30,905 bases of DNA from JBNKHG01 sp050290225 (GTDB lineage Bacteria > Pseudomonadota > Gammaproteobacteria > Pseudomonadales > Cellvibrionaceae). This document shows positions 15,768 through 24,397 of the stretch, piece by piece. Below the pieces are notes generated by a model that was not told the DNA's origin, ran no database searches, and saw only the letters and a program-made list of their open reading frames with translations. How positions within the stretch are numbered: the stretch's first letter is position 1; each line of letters starts with the position of its first letter. The stretch covers positions 1 to 30,905 of the forward strand of contig JBNKHG010000083.1 of NCBI GenBank assembly GCA_050290225.1, written 5' to 3'. The translations under genes and the position numbers were made by a program.

Positions 15768-15812
15768 AGTGAAAAAACACTGGATAAATTAAGTTTGAAA
15801 GTGAAAATCACT
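15768..15812. promoter_or_regulatory. Two AGTG...CACT palindromes upstream of the ATPase
   Basis: AGTGAAAAAACACT at 15768-15781 and AGTGAAAATCACT at 15800-15812 are two closely related inverted repeats, 32 bases apart (start to start, three helical turns), just upstream of the reverse-strand ATPase start. They could be a repressor operator. On the minus strand TTAACA and TATAGG lie between the palindromes and the gene and could be a weak promoter. Confidence 0.4.
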
Positions 15813-15814
15813 CC

Positions 15815-15877
15815 ATTTACGTGCTCAGTCAGGATTGTTTTGCCGAGCTGGCGCGGGCCGATGATGGCAATCACCAG
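15815..15877 (-). pseudogene. Walker A fragment of a second ATPase
   Basis: On the reverse strand about 20 codons read VIAIIGPRQLGKTILTEH, the typical Walker A region of AAA_14/DUF4143 ATPases. No further ATPase sequence follows on either side. It differs from the intact ATPase nearby (FLFGPRGTGKTT), so it is a remnant of another family member. Confidence 0.6.
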
Positions 15878-16121
15878 GAAGCAGCCCGGGTAATCTGCGA
15901 TAGAAATCAGATGGTGCAATGGGTGTTGCGCTACGCCTCGGGTGGTAACTCCCGGTTTTTAGACGGCCTGCGAACTCTCCCTCCTACCCGGGAGTATTGG
16001 CGGGATGTCCGTATATGCTAATTATTTTGGCCGAACCTCCCATGGTGTCAGCGTTGTATCTCCCCCAAGATGCCTGAACGGGGTGTTGACTCCCGGTGCT
16101 GTTATATGCTGATTCCGGGGA
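15878..16121. other. Gene-free stretch
   Basis: No gene or RNA is recognised. Two similar phrases, TATATGCTAATT near 16013 and TATATGCTGATT near 16102, are about 90 bases apart and suggest an old local duplication. Nothing else can be supported. Confidence 0.3.
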
Positions 16122-16379
16122 GTGCATGACTTGCGGGAAGATAAAAGCTTTCAAAAGATTCTGGTTGCCAACCGTGGCGAAATTGCTATTCGCATTGCCC
16201 GCTCCGCCAATGAGCTTGGCATAGCTACAGTCGCACTCCTGCTCGTCGTCAGGAGGATCGCCGTTGCTGGGGACTCTCGCCAGCAAAGCCCAGCGGGTCA
16301 AAAAAACCACCATTGCTTTGCTGCTCCTGCGGATGTATTCAGTGATGACTCCCGCTCCAGGATAGAGACATCGTATTAA
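16122..16379 (+). pseudogene. Biotin carboxylase N-terminal fragment
   Basis: An open frame of 85 codons from a GTG begins with the hallmark of acyl-CoA/pyruvate carboxylase biotin carboxylase subunits: KILVANRGEIAIRIARSANE, then LGIATVA. The normal next element (VAIYSDDDR-like) is displaced: about 100 bases of unrelated sequence intervene before VFSDDSRSR, after which the frame ends. The remaining ~400 or more residues of the enzyme are absent. It is thus a truncated fragment with an internal insertion. A carboxylase of the kind used in terpenoid or leucine catabolism may once have belonged to this locus. Confidence 0.7.
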
Positions 16380-16566
16380 GCCCGTAACTGAAAAAAATGT
16401 CAGAAAGGAAAAGCTGGATGTGCTGGAAAGTTTTATCTGAAGCGTATCAAATCAAATAGATGAGAACCTTTGATGGGAGCGAAATACCAGTAGCTAGTCG
16501 CTATAGCAGGTTTAATACTAACAACGTGGTCTTTCACAAGAAGCATTAAAAGCTTAGCAGAAGTGT
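16380..16566 (+). other. Leader region of the AraC-type regulator
   Basis: No gene is recognised. The first ~60 bases read as an open tail ending EKLDVLESFI and a stop, perhaps the end of a lost gene. The remaining AT-rich part presumably carries the regulator promoter; no clear -35/-10 pair stands out. Confidence 0.3.
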
Positions 16567-17616
16567 ATGGAAAATAGAGCGATAGAATTGTCTCTTAAAT
16601 CCTATGTCGGCGTTTTAAGCCGGGCATCTCACTATCTGGTCGATCTATGGTCCATGGAAGCGTTTGATTCTTTTCAGATGCGACCCTGGCGTAGTGATAG
16701 CTGCGTTAGGGAACATGCGTTGGCAGAAGTGTTTGTGCCCAAGGAGGATATAGCCTTGGTTATTTTCTCAGGTGATGACAGGCGACCCGAGCATACTTTT
16801 TGGCGGCAGGACGGTTATCTGGCGTTCAATTTTTCTCTACAAGGTGGCCAAGAGTGCGCCTTGGGGCCAGATGGGAAAAGACATTCTCTACAGCCTGGAC
16901 ACTGTCTGATTCTGGATTACGGTGACACGCCGATATTTTATCAAAGTAAGCCCGGTAAGCCTGCTAAAATGCACACCAGTATTCGTTTTTTCTGCTCTCC
17001 TGCGGCATTGCAGTCTTTTAGCGGTATGTCTCAATCTTGTTTCCAGCAGATGTTCAAAAAACCGAGGGATAAACAGCCGCTGGGTTCCGCTGCGCGTCAA
17101 TTCGCGATGGATAAAGCCATGCGGCAATTGTTGCGAGATATGGTTACTGTTAGCCCTTTGCCATCGACGCTCAGGCAACTGTACTTAAGAGCAAAGTTGA
17201 CAGAGCTGGTTTATCATGTCGCGCGTTACATGGAAATGGAAAAGGCTCCTGCTATTGTGGCGCCATCGGTGCCTCTGTTGCGCCAACGTGACATAACAAT
17301 ACTGCATGATATTCGCCGCCTGATTGATGCGCATCTAACCGAGCCTCCCACGCTGCAAGAGCTGAGTAGAACGTTCGGGATGAATATCAATAAAATGACA
17401 TCGGGATTTCTACAGCTCTTCGGCAGCTCTGTTCATCAGTACGTCATTAACGCCCGCCTCAACGAAGCGTACCGGCTGCTAAAAACCAATAACTATACGA
17501 TAACGGAAATTGCCGAGAAGGTGGGCTATCACCAAACATCCTCATTTTCCAGAATATTCAGATCCAACTTCGGCCAATCTCCCTCCGTGATTCAAAAGCA
17601 GCTAAACAAACGCTGA
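16567..17616 (+). CDS. AraC/XylS-family transcriptional regulator
   Basis: A 349-residue regulator with a divergent N-terminal ligand domain and a C-terminal double helix-turn-helix (~240-347). The first helix-turn-helix is around PTLQELSRTFGMNINKM; the second contains ITEIAEKVGYHQTSSFSR followed by FGQSPS, the usual AraC signature. It lies 215 bases upstream of, and in the same direction as, the E1-E2-E3-SDR cluster, so it probably activates that cluster in response to its substrate. The ribosome site is weak (AGAAG). Confidence 0.9.
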   Translation: MENRAIELSLKSYVGVLSRASHYLVDLWSMEAFDSFQMRPWRSDSCVREHALAEVFVPKEDIALVIFSGDDRRPEHTFWRQDGYLAFNFSLQGGQECALGPDGKRHSLQPGHCLILDYGDTPIFYQSKPGKPAKMHTSIRFFCSPAALQSFSGMSQSCFQQMFKKPRDKQPLGSAARQFAMDKAMRQLLRDMVTVSPLPSTLRQLYLRAKLTELVYHVARYMEMEKAPAIVAPSVPLLRQRDITILHDIRRLIDAHLTEPPTLQELSRTFGMNINKMTSGFLQLFGSSVHQYVINARLNEAYRLLKTNNYTITEIAEKVGYHQTSSFSRIFRSNFGQSPSVIQKQLNKR

Positions 17617-17831
17617 TTAATACAGTGCTTTTCCTTCAATAGTTCTCTGATTTACAGATTTGGTCAAGTAAATTACATGAATGGATAACTGTAATCATTG
17701 TTTATCGTGATAGAGTTTTACCGTTTCGTGATGAAAGCAGTATCTGATAGATCTGCCTAAATAAACTTCTGTCCAAATAAACTAATGATTCATTACTGAA
17801 TTTTCCTCTTTTGTCGGGTTAGAGATCAATC
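17617..17831 (+). promoter_or_regulatory. Control region of the second dehydrogenase cluster
   Basis: An AT-rich gap between the AraC-type gene and E1 alpha. A direct repeat AAATAAACT occurs at 17759-17767 and 17775-17783, 16 bases apart, as expected of half-sites for an AraC-family activator on one DNA face (though typical spacing is nearer 21). TTAGAGATCAATCATG forms the E1 alpha start with a weak ribosome site. Binding is an inference only. Confidence 0.4.
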
Positions 17832-18809
17832 ATGAAGTTAACAAAAGCTCAAATGAAAAAAATATACGTCAATCTGGCCAGGGCCGACCATTTTGACACG
17901 CGTTTAGTGGCGCGCATGCTACGAGGACAAATGTTACCTTTTTATCATTCTTCAAAAGGTAGTATTGCCCCCGGTGTTGGACTTTGCTCTCTACTAAAGA
18001 AAGAAGACACCTTAAGCCCCTATCATCGCGGCCACGGTGTCGTACACCTGTTAAGCAAAGGCATTGACATAAAAAACTATGTTGCCGAACACAGCGGAAA
18101 AATAACCGGGTGTTGCGCCGGGCGTTCAGGTTGGCATTTTTGCCATCCGGATGACAATGTGTTGTTGATGTCCGGTTTTGTCGGTTACAACCCAACCATA
18201 GCCGTTGGCTGGGCGTGGGCGGCCAAACGTGAAAATAAACAACAAGTGGTGGCCGTGTGTACCGGTGATGGGACTTACAGTGAGGGACGTATTCACGAAA
18301 GTTTTATATTAGCTAACAACGATAAACTGCCCATTATTTACCTGTGTGAAAACAATGGCATGAACCAATTTTCAAATAATAAACACCCGAAGTCCGATTT
18401 CGCTGATTTGGCCAATGGCTACGGCATGCCCGGTATTGTAGTGGACGGGATGGATGTCTTTGCGGTTGCGGAAGTTGCGCTAAAAGCGATTGATCGCGCC
18501 AGAAACGGCGAAGGCCCTACGCTGATCGAAGCGAAAACCCTCCGGGCAGCGCCTCACGCCGTTGGTACGCCCGACAAGGCAGGTTGGCAAGAAAGAGATA
18601 TCGAAGGAATAGAGAAAGAATTTGAAAAGCGAAACCCGCTAAAACTGGCTCGAGAAAGAGTGTTGGAAGAAAAACTGTTCACGGTCAGCGAATTGGAAAA
18701 AATTGATGAAAATGCCGAAAAGGAATTTGATTCATTTGAAAAATTTTGCGATGACAGCGAACCGGCGGATCTTTCCGTGGAAGAATTGATGGCAGAGGTT
18801 TATGCCTAG
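17832..18809 (+). CDS. 2-oxoacid (acetoin-type) dehydrogenase E1 alpha
   Basis: Thiamine-diphosphate E1 alpha subunit, 325 residues. The ThDP motif begins with GDG at 145-147 (VCTGDGTYSEG) and ends with ENN at 173-175. The substrate-channel region GKITGCCAGRSGWHFCHPDD (89-108) departs from the usual acetoin/pyruvate form (GGSMH) and may reflect a different substrate. The C-terminus (RNGEGPTLIEAKTLR) is like that of the fused E1 at the left edge, but the acidic tail after ~260 is different. First gene of the cluster; E1 beta follows after 45 bases. Confidence 0.9.
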   Translation: MKLTKAQMKKIYVNLARADHFDTRLVARMLRGQMLPFYHSSKGSIAPGVGLCSLLKKEDTLSPYHRGHGVVHLLSKGIDIKNYVAEHSGKITGCCAGRSGWHFCHPDDNVLLMSGFVGYNPTIAVGWAWAAKRENKQQVVAVCTGDGTYSEGRIHESFILANNDKLPIIYLCENNGMNQFSNNKHPKSDFADLANGYGMPGIVVDGMDVFAVAEVALKAIDRARNGEGPTLIEAKTLRAAPHAVGTPDKAGWQERDIEGIEKEFEKRNPLKLARERVLEEKLFTVSELEKIDENAEKEFDSFEKFCDDSEPADLSVEELMAEVYA

Positions 18810-18854
18810 ACTATTCTCCCATTGTTCCAATGAACTTCACCTACTCGAGATGTT

Positions 18855-19859
18855 ATGACAATGACAAATGAAAACATGCAAAGAGAACTCACATTTTGCG
18901 AGGCCATGAAAGAAGCGATTCAACAGGAAATGCGGCGGGATGAGAAAGTGTTTATTCTCGGCGAGTCCATTCAAGCGCCAACTTTTCCGCACACTGCAGA
19001 TTTGGCGCAGGAGTTTGGCGAGGACAGGGTGATTGATACGCCGATGGCCGAAGCCGGGTTTTATGGTTTGGCTTATGGCGCGGCACAGAAAGGATACCGC
19101 CCGATTGTTGATTTTATGATGGGCGCGTTCTCCTATTATGCGTTTGCGGATATCGCCATTGTAGGCGGCCAACAATATTTTACCCATGGCAGTCAAACGC
19201 CGTTGCCCATGGTGATGATCGTCACTTCCGGCACTGGCGCGAAACTGGGCAACGACCACGCTATGGCCGTGCATGGCACTTACCTGCATCACCCCGGTAC
19301 AAAAGTGGTATTACCCGCGACACCAAAGGATGCGAAGGGATTGATGGCTGCCGCAGTCCGCGATAACAACCCGGTAATGTTTGAGTGGCCGATGTGCATG
19401 ATGATGGACAGAGGCGATGTTCCCGAGGGGGAATTTGTCATACCGCTTGGTGTTGCCGAGGTCAAAAGAGTCGGGAAGGATGTCACTGTCGTGGCAACGG
19501 GTGCCATGGTCAAACAAGCGCTTGCCAGTGCGGAGACTCTGGAGGGAGAAATAAGCGTAGAAGTCATAGATCCCCGTACGCTGGAACCCTTTGATATGAA
19601 TACCTTGCTGGCGTCTTTGGACAAAACCAATCGGTTGGTTATTGTTGACGATGATTATGAGTCGGGTGGTTTTGCAGCCACGCTTTCCGCCCGTGTGGTG
19701 GAACAAGGGTTCGATCTGCTCGATGCGCCTATCCAAAGGGTCACGCTGCCCAATATGCCTATTCCCGGTGGTGTGCTTGAGGATAAGGTATTAGTCCGGG
19801 AGCCCTCGATCACCAGGGCCATTCGAAAGGTCTGTGCCTGTGATTTGATAGGAGCATAA
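18855..19859 (+). CDS. 2-oxoacid (acetoin-type) dehydrogenase E1 beta
   Basis: E1 beta subunit, 334 residues, forming the alpha2beta2 E1 with the gene upstream. Pyrimidine-binding domain begins LTFCEAMKEAIQQEM; VFILGESI, DTPMAEAGFYGLAYGAAQKG and the C-terminal VEVIDPRTLEPFDMNT are family features. Compared with the fused E1 beta at ~360-1315, it has the same plan but many differences, so the two are paralogues rather than a recent duplication. The E2 gene starts five bases downstream, with GGAG inside the end of this gene. Confidence 0.9.
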   Translation: MTMTNENMQRELTFCEAMKEAIQQEMRRDEKVFILGESIQAPTFPHTADLAQEFGEDRVIDTPMAEAGFYGLAYGAAQKGYRPIVDFMMGAFSYYAFADIAIVGGQQYFTHGSQTPLPMVMIVTSGTGAKLGNDHAMAVHGTYLHHPGTKVVLPATPKDAKGLMAAAVRDNNPVMFEWPMCMMMDRGDVPEGEFVIPLGVAEVKRVGKDVTVVATGAMVKQALASAETLEGEISVEVIDPRTLEPFDMNTLLASLDKTNRLVIVDDDYESGGFAATLSARVVEQGFDLLDAPIQRVTLPNMPIPGGVLEDKVLVREPSITRAIRKVCACDLIGA

Positions 19860-19863
19860 CACT

Positions 19864-21134
19864 ATGACTATCGATTATTTAATGCCTAAATTGGCTATGG
19901 CAATGAACGAAGGGACCATCGTTCAATGGCTGGTGGAAGAAGGGCAACGTGTTGAAAAAGGGCAAGTTGTTTAGAGCTTGAAACCGATAAAGTCATGCAG
20001 GAAATTGAGTCACCGGAATCCGGTTATTTTCATATTATTGCCCAGCCTGGAGAGACGCTAAAAGTAGATTCCTTGATTGCTCAAATTTTTAAAACAACGC
20101 AAGAATTAGATGCGGAATTTACCGCGCCGATATCCGATGCCGACAAGTGCAATCCGGTTGTCGCTGATTCATCAATGCCCAGTGGCTCCGGCTCCTATCA
20201 AAACAATAATGGTGGCGATGAGGAATTCGCCGAGGGTCGAATGTCAAGGCAACGTATTATCGCATCCCCCCTGGCCAAAAAAATGGCGCGGGATAATGAC
20301 GTGGATTTATTGCCAATCAACGGCACTGGTCCCAACGGCCGTATTATCAAACAGGATGTATTGGCGGCGATCACCAGACGGTCTGACAGTGAAGCCCCAG
20401 CTGCCACATCCACCGGTATGGTTGAAAAAATACGTATCCCCCAAACCGGTATGAGAAAAACCATAGCCGCCAACATGAAAACGAGTCTGCAACAAACCGC
20501 GCAAGCATCGTTGGTTTGGGAGTCCGATATCACGGAGTTATTGGCCCTGAGAAAACGGCTGGTGCAACGCACCGAGCAGCTACAGACAAAAGTTTCTTTT
20601 AATAGCCTTATTCTAAAAGCGATTACTCATGCAATACGCGAAGTGCCTATTGCAAACACGTGTCTGCAAAACGATGAGCTGGTGATTTACGACACCATTA
20701 ATATCGGTATTGCCGTGTCAGTACCCGGTGTTAGCCAATATGATAGCGGGCTTCTTGTGCCGGTGCTCAAGGAAATTGGCCGAATGGGGCTGGTTGATAT
20801 CGATAAAGGTATGAAGGATTTGATTCAACGGGCGCGCAACAACGCACTATCACCCGACGAACTGACCGGCTCAACGATTACCATGACCAGCACCGCGGGG
20901 CTGGCGCCGCCAGGGTGCCAGTCGACCCCGATACTTAACCTGCCCAATGCGATGATTATTAACCCTTCCACACCGATAGAAAAACCGGTGGTACGCGATG
21001 GTGAGATCACAGTGCGCACACTGCTGCCTGTCAGCCTGACCTTTGATCATTGCCTTCTGGACGGTGACCCGGCTGCGCGTTTTGCCAGTGCATTGCATGA
21101 GTGCCTGGAAAATCCGGAACTATTGCTGGTTTAA
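19864..21134 (+). pseudogene. 2-oxoacid dehydrogenase E2, frameshifted in the lipoyl domain
   Basis: E2 with all three parts: lipoyl domain (~1-76), peripheral subunit-binding domain (~131-170, RIIASPLAKKMARDN) and catalytic domain (~187-423, ending with FDHCLLDG). Reading from the ATG at 19864 gives 36 codons (MPKLAMAMNEGTI...EKGQVV) and then TAG. Adding one T in GTTGTTTAG restores VVLELETDKV, so a single base is missing just before the lipoyl lysine (Lys43 after correction). The next in-frame ATG at 19995 codes the residue two after that lysine, so a restart product would have the binding and catalytic domains but no lipoylation site. It may be a real mutation or a sequencing error in a short T run. 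Confidence 0.85.
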
Positions 21135-21162
21135 ACGGTTTCAGAAGAGAAGTGAACGTAAC

Positions 21163-22557
21163 ATGAGTCAATACGACATTATTGTGATTGGTGCCGGCCC
21201 TGGCGGCTATACATCGGCCATTCGCGCGGCGCAAATCGGCAAAAAAGTGGCTGTTATCGAAAAAAGTGCGCTGGGGGGTATTTGCCTGAACTGGGGTTGC
21301 ATACCCTCTAAAAATTTGATTCATCAGGCTGCAGTGTTTCATTCGCTCACCGAAATGGAAAAGGTCGGCGTCAAGATCGACCGTAGTGGCTTGGATTATC
21401 ACAAAGTTCACGCCAAATCACGGGATGTCGTCAAAGCCCTGACTAGCGGCGTCAGTCAGTTGTTAAAGAAAAATGGCGTAGACAGCATCCAAGGAACGGC
21501 GGTGATTACCGGCAAGGGCGAAGTCACTGTGGATGGTACTACGACATTAACCACCGATAATATTATTGTCGCCACCGGTTCCCGCCCCCTGCAGGCGCCG
21601 GGTTTTGAATGCGACGAACAACAAATTCTCTCCTCAACCGGTATTCTGCAACTGACGGAAATACCCAAAAGTATGATTATCTTGGGTGGTGGTGCCATCG
21701 GTTGTGAATTTGCCTACGTGATGAACAATTTTGGCGTCGATGTAACTATTGTGGAAGCAATGCCACATCTTTTGCCCACGGAAGATGCGCAAATCTGTGA
21801 GGTGCTGGAGGCCTGCTTTAAACGCGATGGTATTGAGATACTGACGAACACCCGCGCACAGAAATTATCCAGGCAGAGCGGGCAGGTCATTGCCACATTA
21901 AGCAGCGGTAACGGCAAAGAAGCACAAACCCGGGAGGCCGAAAAAATACTGCTGGTTTTTGGCCGGGTCCCCAATACGGAAAACCTGGGACTCCGTGAAG
22001 TGGGTGTCGAACTGGATAATAAAGGTTATGTGGTAACCGGTGATTACTACCAAACCACTGTTCCAGGCATTTATGCCATTGGCGATATTACCGCTGGCCC
22101 AGCCCTGGCCCATGTAGCCGCTAAGGAAGGCGAAATTGCAATCAACCATATGACAGGGAATCAGTCCACGAATAAAACCATCCCCTCCGACCTGATCCCT
22201 TCGGCAATTTATTGTGAACCGCAGGTCGCCGGTTTTGGTTTAAGGGAACAGGATGCGGAAAAGCAGAATATTCCCATCAAAAAATCGGTGTTTCAGTATT
22301 CCGGTGCCGGAAAAACCATTGCTATCGGCAAACCAGCCGGGTTGATTAAAGTGCTTTGCGCCAAAGACACCGGCGAAATTCTGGGCGCCCATATCGTCGG
22401 CCACAACGCCACGGAACTGATTCACGAACTGTTGCTGGCAAAAAATGCCGAGCTGTTACCGGAAGACATCACAAAAATGATCCACGCACATCCGACAATC
22501 TCGGAAGGAATCATGGAGGCAATGTCGGGGATTCATGGCAGAGCGGTGCATGGATAA
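21163..22557 (+). CDS. lpdA: Dihydrolipoamide dehydrogenase (E3)
   Basis: FAD/NAD-dependent E3 of 464 residues, which reoxidises the dihydrolipoyl arm. The N-terminal FAD motif is VIGAGPGGYTSA (8-19). The redox pair Cys41/Cys46 lies in GGICLNWGCIPSKN. The NAD domain has IILGGGAIGCEFA; the C-terminal dimer interface has HAHPTISEGIMEAM with the catalytic His-Glu pair. The ATG at 21163 directly precedes the FAD strand; an earlier in-frame start would overlap the E2 gene. It is the only E3 in the window and could serve both dehydrogenase clusters. Confidence 0.92.
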   Translation: MSQYDIIVIGAGPGGYTSAIRAAQIGKKVAVIEKSALGGICLNWGCIPSKNLIHQAAVFHSLTEMEKVGVKIDRSGLDYHKVHAKSRDVVKALTSGVSQLLKKNGVDSIQGTAVITGKGEVTVDGTTTLTTDNIIVATGSRPLQAPGFECDEQQILSSTGILQLTEIPKSMIILGGGAIGCEFAYVMNNFGVDVTIVEAMPHLLPTEDAQICEVLEACFKRDGIEILTNTRAQKLSRQSGQVIATLSSGNGKEAQTREAEKILLVFGRVPNTENLGLREVGVELDNKGYVVTGDYYQTTVPGIYAIGDITAGPALAHVAAKEGEIAINHMTGNQSTNKTIPSDLIPSAIYCEPQVAGFGLREQDAEKQNIPIKKSVFQYSGAGKTIAIGKPAGLIKVLCAKDTGEILGAHIVGHNATELIHELLLAKNAELLPEDITKMIHAHPTISEGIMEAMSGIHGRAVHG

Positions 22558-22606
22558 GATGAATTTGATAGGCAAGAGTCTCTTAAATCAACAGAGGAGA
22601 ACGAAA

Positions 22607-23410
22607 ATGATAAACCTAAGCAATCAAACAGCAATTGTTACGGGAGCCAGTCAAGGGCTGGGGCGGGGGATTGCGCTTGAGTTGGCAAACGCTGGCGCGA
22701 ATCTGGTTGTTACCCACCTTGATACGCCAGCCGATAATGAAAATGCGCAGAAGGTCGTCACCGAAATCAATCGTCTCAATACCGCCGCTATTGCCATACC
22801 GCTGGATGTGACCGATCAGACCTCTGTGGAAGCCTGTGTGCGAGAAGCGCGCAAGCACTTTGACCGGATCGATATCCTTGTCAACAACGCGGGTGTTGTG
22901 CAAAAGGGCAGTGGTATTACCGGCACTGGGCTGGAAGATTTCGCTTTGTGCTTTAAAGTCAATGTCGAAGGTTTATGGCGCATCAGCCAGGCGGTCATTC
23001 CTCTTTTTAAAACACAGCAATCAGGCAGCATTATCAATATTGCGTCCATTGCAGGCCGGGGTGGAACCCCGGACATCCCCGCCTACTCAGCCTCTAAAGC
23101 GGCGGTTATCAATTTAACTCAATCGATGGCAAGAGGCTTGGGGGTCGACAATATCCGTGTCAACACTGTTTGCCCTGGTATCATCTGGACCCCAATGTGG
23201 GAAGAAGTTGAGAGTATGTTCAGTCAAACCAACGACCCCGATGTTATCAGACAACAGGTTGCTTTTTCGAAAGCGCAAGACAATACAGTCCTCGGTCGTC
23301 CTCAAACCCCGGAAGATATTGCTCAAGCGGTGGTATTTCTGTGTTCCGATAGCGCTAATAATATCACTGGACAAGCACTTAATGTCGATGGTGGTATTGT
23401 TATGAATTAA
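22607..23410 (+). CDS. Short-chain dehydrogenase, first of three
   Basis: Classical SDR of 267 residues with TGASQGLGRG (nucleotide loop), NNAGV, IINIASIAG and the catalytic YSASKAA. The C-terminus is NVDGGIVMN. It is a clear paralogue of the next gene (shared ending, QAVIPLFK versus QAVIPIFK) and belongs to the group containing acetoin/butanediol and sugar-alcohol dehydrogenases. GAGGAGA precedes the ATG. It follows E3 by 49 bases, suggesting that it supplies or removes the keto substrate of the complex. Its N-terminus is copied as the stub at 2289. Confidence 0.88.
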   Translation: MINLSNQTAIVTGASQGLGRGIALELANAGANLVVTHLDTPADNENAQKVVTEINRLNTAAIAIPLDVTDQTSVEACVREARKHFDRIDILVNNAGVVQKGSGITGTGLEDFALCFKVNVEGLWRISQAVIPLFKTQQSGSIINIASIAGRGGTPDIPAYSASKAAVINLTQSMARGLGVDNIRVNTVCPGIIWTPMWEEVESMFSQTNDPDVIRQQVAFSKAQDNTVLGRPQTPEDIAQAVVFLCSDSANNITGQALNVDGGIVMN

Positions 23411-23490
23411 ACGAGTGAGAATTCCATACAGAACAGTTTTCTAAATTACCGGGTTAATAGGCAGGTAATACAAGGGAGTAAGTTAACGAG

Positions 23491-24279
23491 ATGGGCATTC
23501 TAAAAGATAAAACCGCATTAATCATCGCAGGCGCGCAAGGCATAGGCCGGGGTATTGCCATTGAAATGGCAAAAGCCGGCGCCAATATTATTATTGCGCA
23601 GCGGCAGCTTGAAAAAGCCGAAAGCACGCTCGCGGAACTCGATAGCTTAGGGGTCAAGTCCGTGGCCGTGCCCATGGATGTAACCGATCAAAACAAGATT
23701 AAATACGGTGTTGAACAGGCGTTGGAGTATTTTCCCCAAATTGATATTTTGGTTAACAATGCCGGTGTTCTGCAATCCCGCCTATCCTCCGACACCGCCA
23801 TTGAAGATTTTGATTTATGTTATGAAGTCAATACCAAAAGCCTGTGGACAGTAAGTCAGGCGGTGATCCCGATCTTTAAACGGCAGGGTGAAGGTAAGAT
23901 TATCAACATTGCATCAACTGGGGGTAGAGGTGGTTCTGCTGGAATACCAGCCTACGCTGCTTCAAAAGCCGCAACGATCAACCTCACACAATCCCTGGCG
24001 ATGGCGTTGGGCCCACATAATATTAACGTCAACGCATTATGCCCAGGTGTCGTACAGACGGCAATGTGGGAGCGTATGGAAGAGATGATTGAACAGTCAG
24101 GGGCTGCCGAACAGAACGAAGCTCGAACCGCTTACGATGATATGGCCGCCAGTGTTCCGCTAAAACGAAATTCAACGCCTGAGGATATTGGTCAGGCTGC
24201 GGTTTTTCTGTCCTCATCACTGGCAAGGAATATTACCGGGCAGTCGCTGAATATCGATGGCGGCCTTGTTATGAATTAG
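23491..24279 (+). CDS. Short-chain dehydrogenase, second of three
   Basis: SDR of 262 residues. The nucleotide loop is altered (IIAGAQGIGRG instead of VTGxxxGxG), but the glycines remain. NNAGV, IINIASTGG and catalytic YAASKAA are intact. It ends NIDGGLVMN, as in the first SDR. GGGAG lies ~12 bases before the ATG. Bases 24187-24278, its last ~31 codons, occur again, damaged, at 6550-6640 after the amine dehydrogenase cassette. A likely partner of the first SDR, perhaps of opposite stereospecificity. Confidence 0.86.
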   Translation: MGILKDKTALIIAGAQGIGRGIAIEMAKAGANIIIAQRQLEKAESTLAELDSLGVKSVAVPMDVTDQNKIKYGVEQALEYFPQIDILVNNAGVLQSRLSSDTAIEDFDLCYEVNTKSLWTVSQAVIPIFKRQGEGKIINIASTGGRGGSAGIPAYAASKAATINLTQSLAMALGPHNINVNALCPGVVQTAMWERMEEMIEQSGAAEQNEARTAYDDMAASVPLKRNSTPEDIGQAAVFLSSSLARNITGQSLNIDGGLVMN

Positions 24280-24397
24280 TAGCTTGTATTGGCAAGCGAA
24301 TACATTGTTTGGGGATAATCAAATGAAAACGCTATCTCTCTTCGATCTTTCCGGAAAAAAGTCCCTGGTCACCGGCGGAGCCGTTGGCATTGGCCGT
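24187..24397 (+). repeat. Source region of the SDR fragments around the amine dehydrogenase cassette
   Basis: The left half (24187-24278) matches 6550-6640 and the right half (24281-24397) matches 2375-2491. The two halves are contiguous here, but at the cassette they lie about 4 kb apart in swapped order: the right half is upstream and the left half downstream. Orientation is the same at all sites. Confidence 0.83.

Noticed and set aside
18855..19860. Long reverse-strand open frames opposite E1 beta and other dehydrogenase genes
   Set aside because: They mirror codon structure of strong forward genes, lack ribosome sites and show no recognisable motifs.
19960..19985. Programmed ribosomal frameshifting in E2
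   Set aside because: The sequence GTTGTTTAG is not a standard slippery heptamer, and no stimulatory hairpin or internal Shine-Dalgarno was evident; mutation or sequencing error is simpler.
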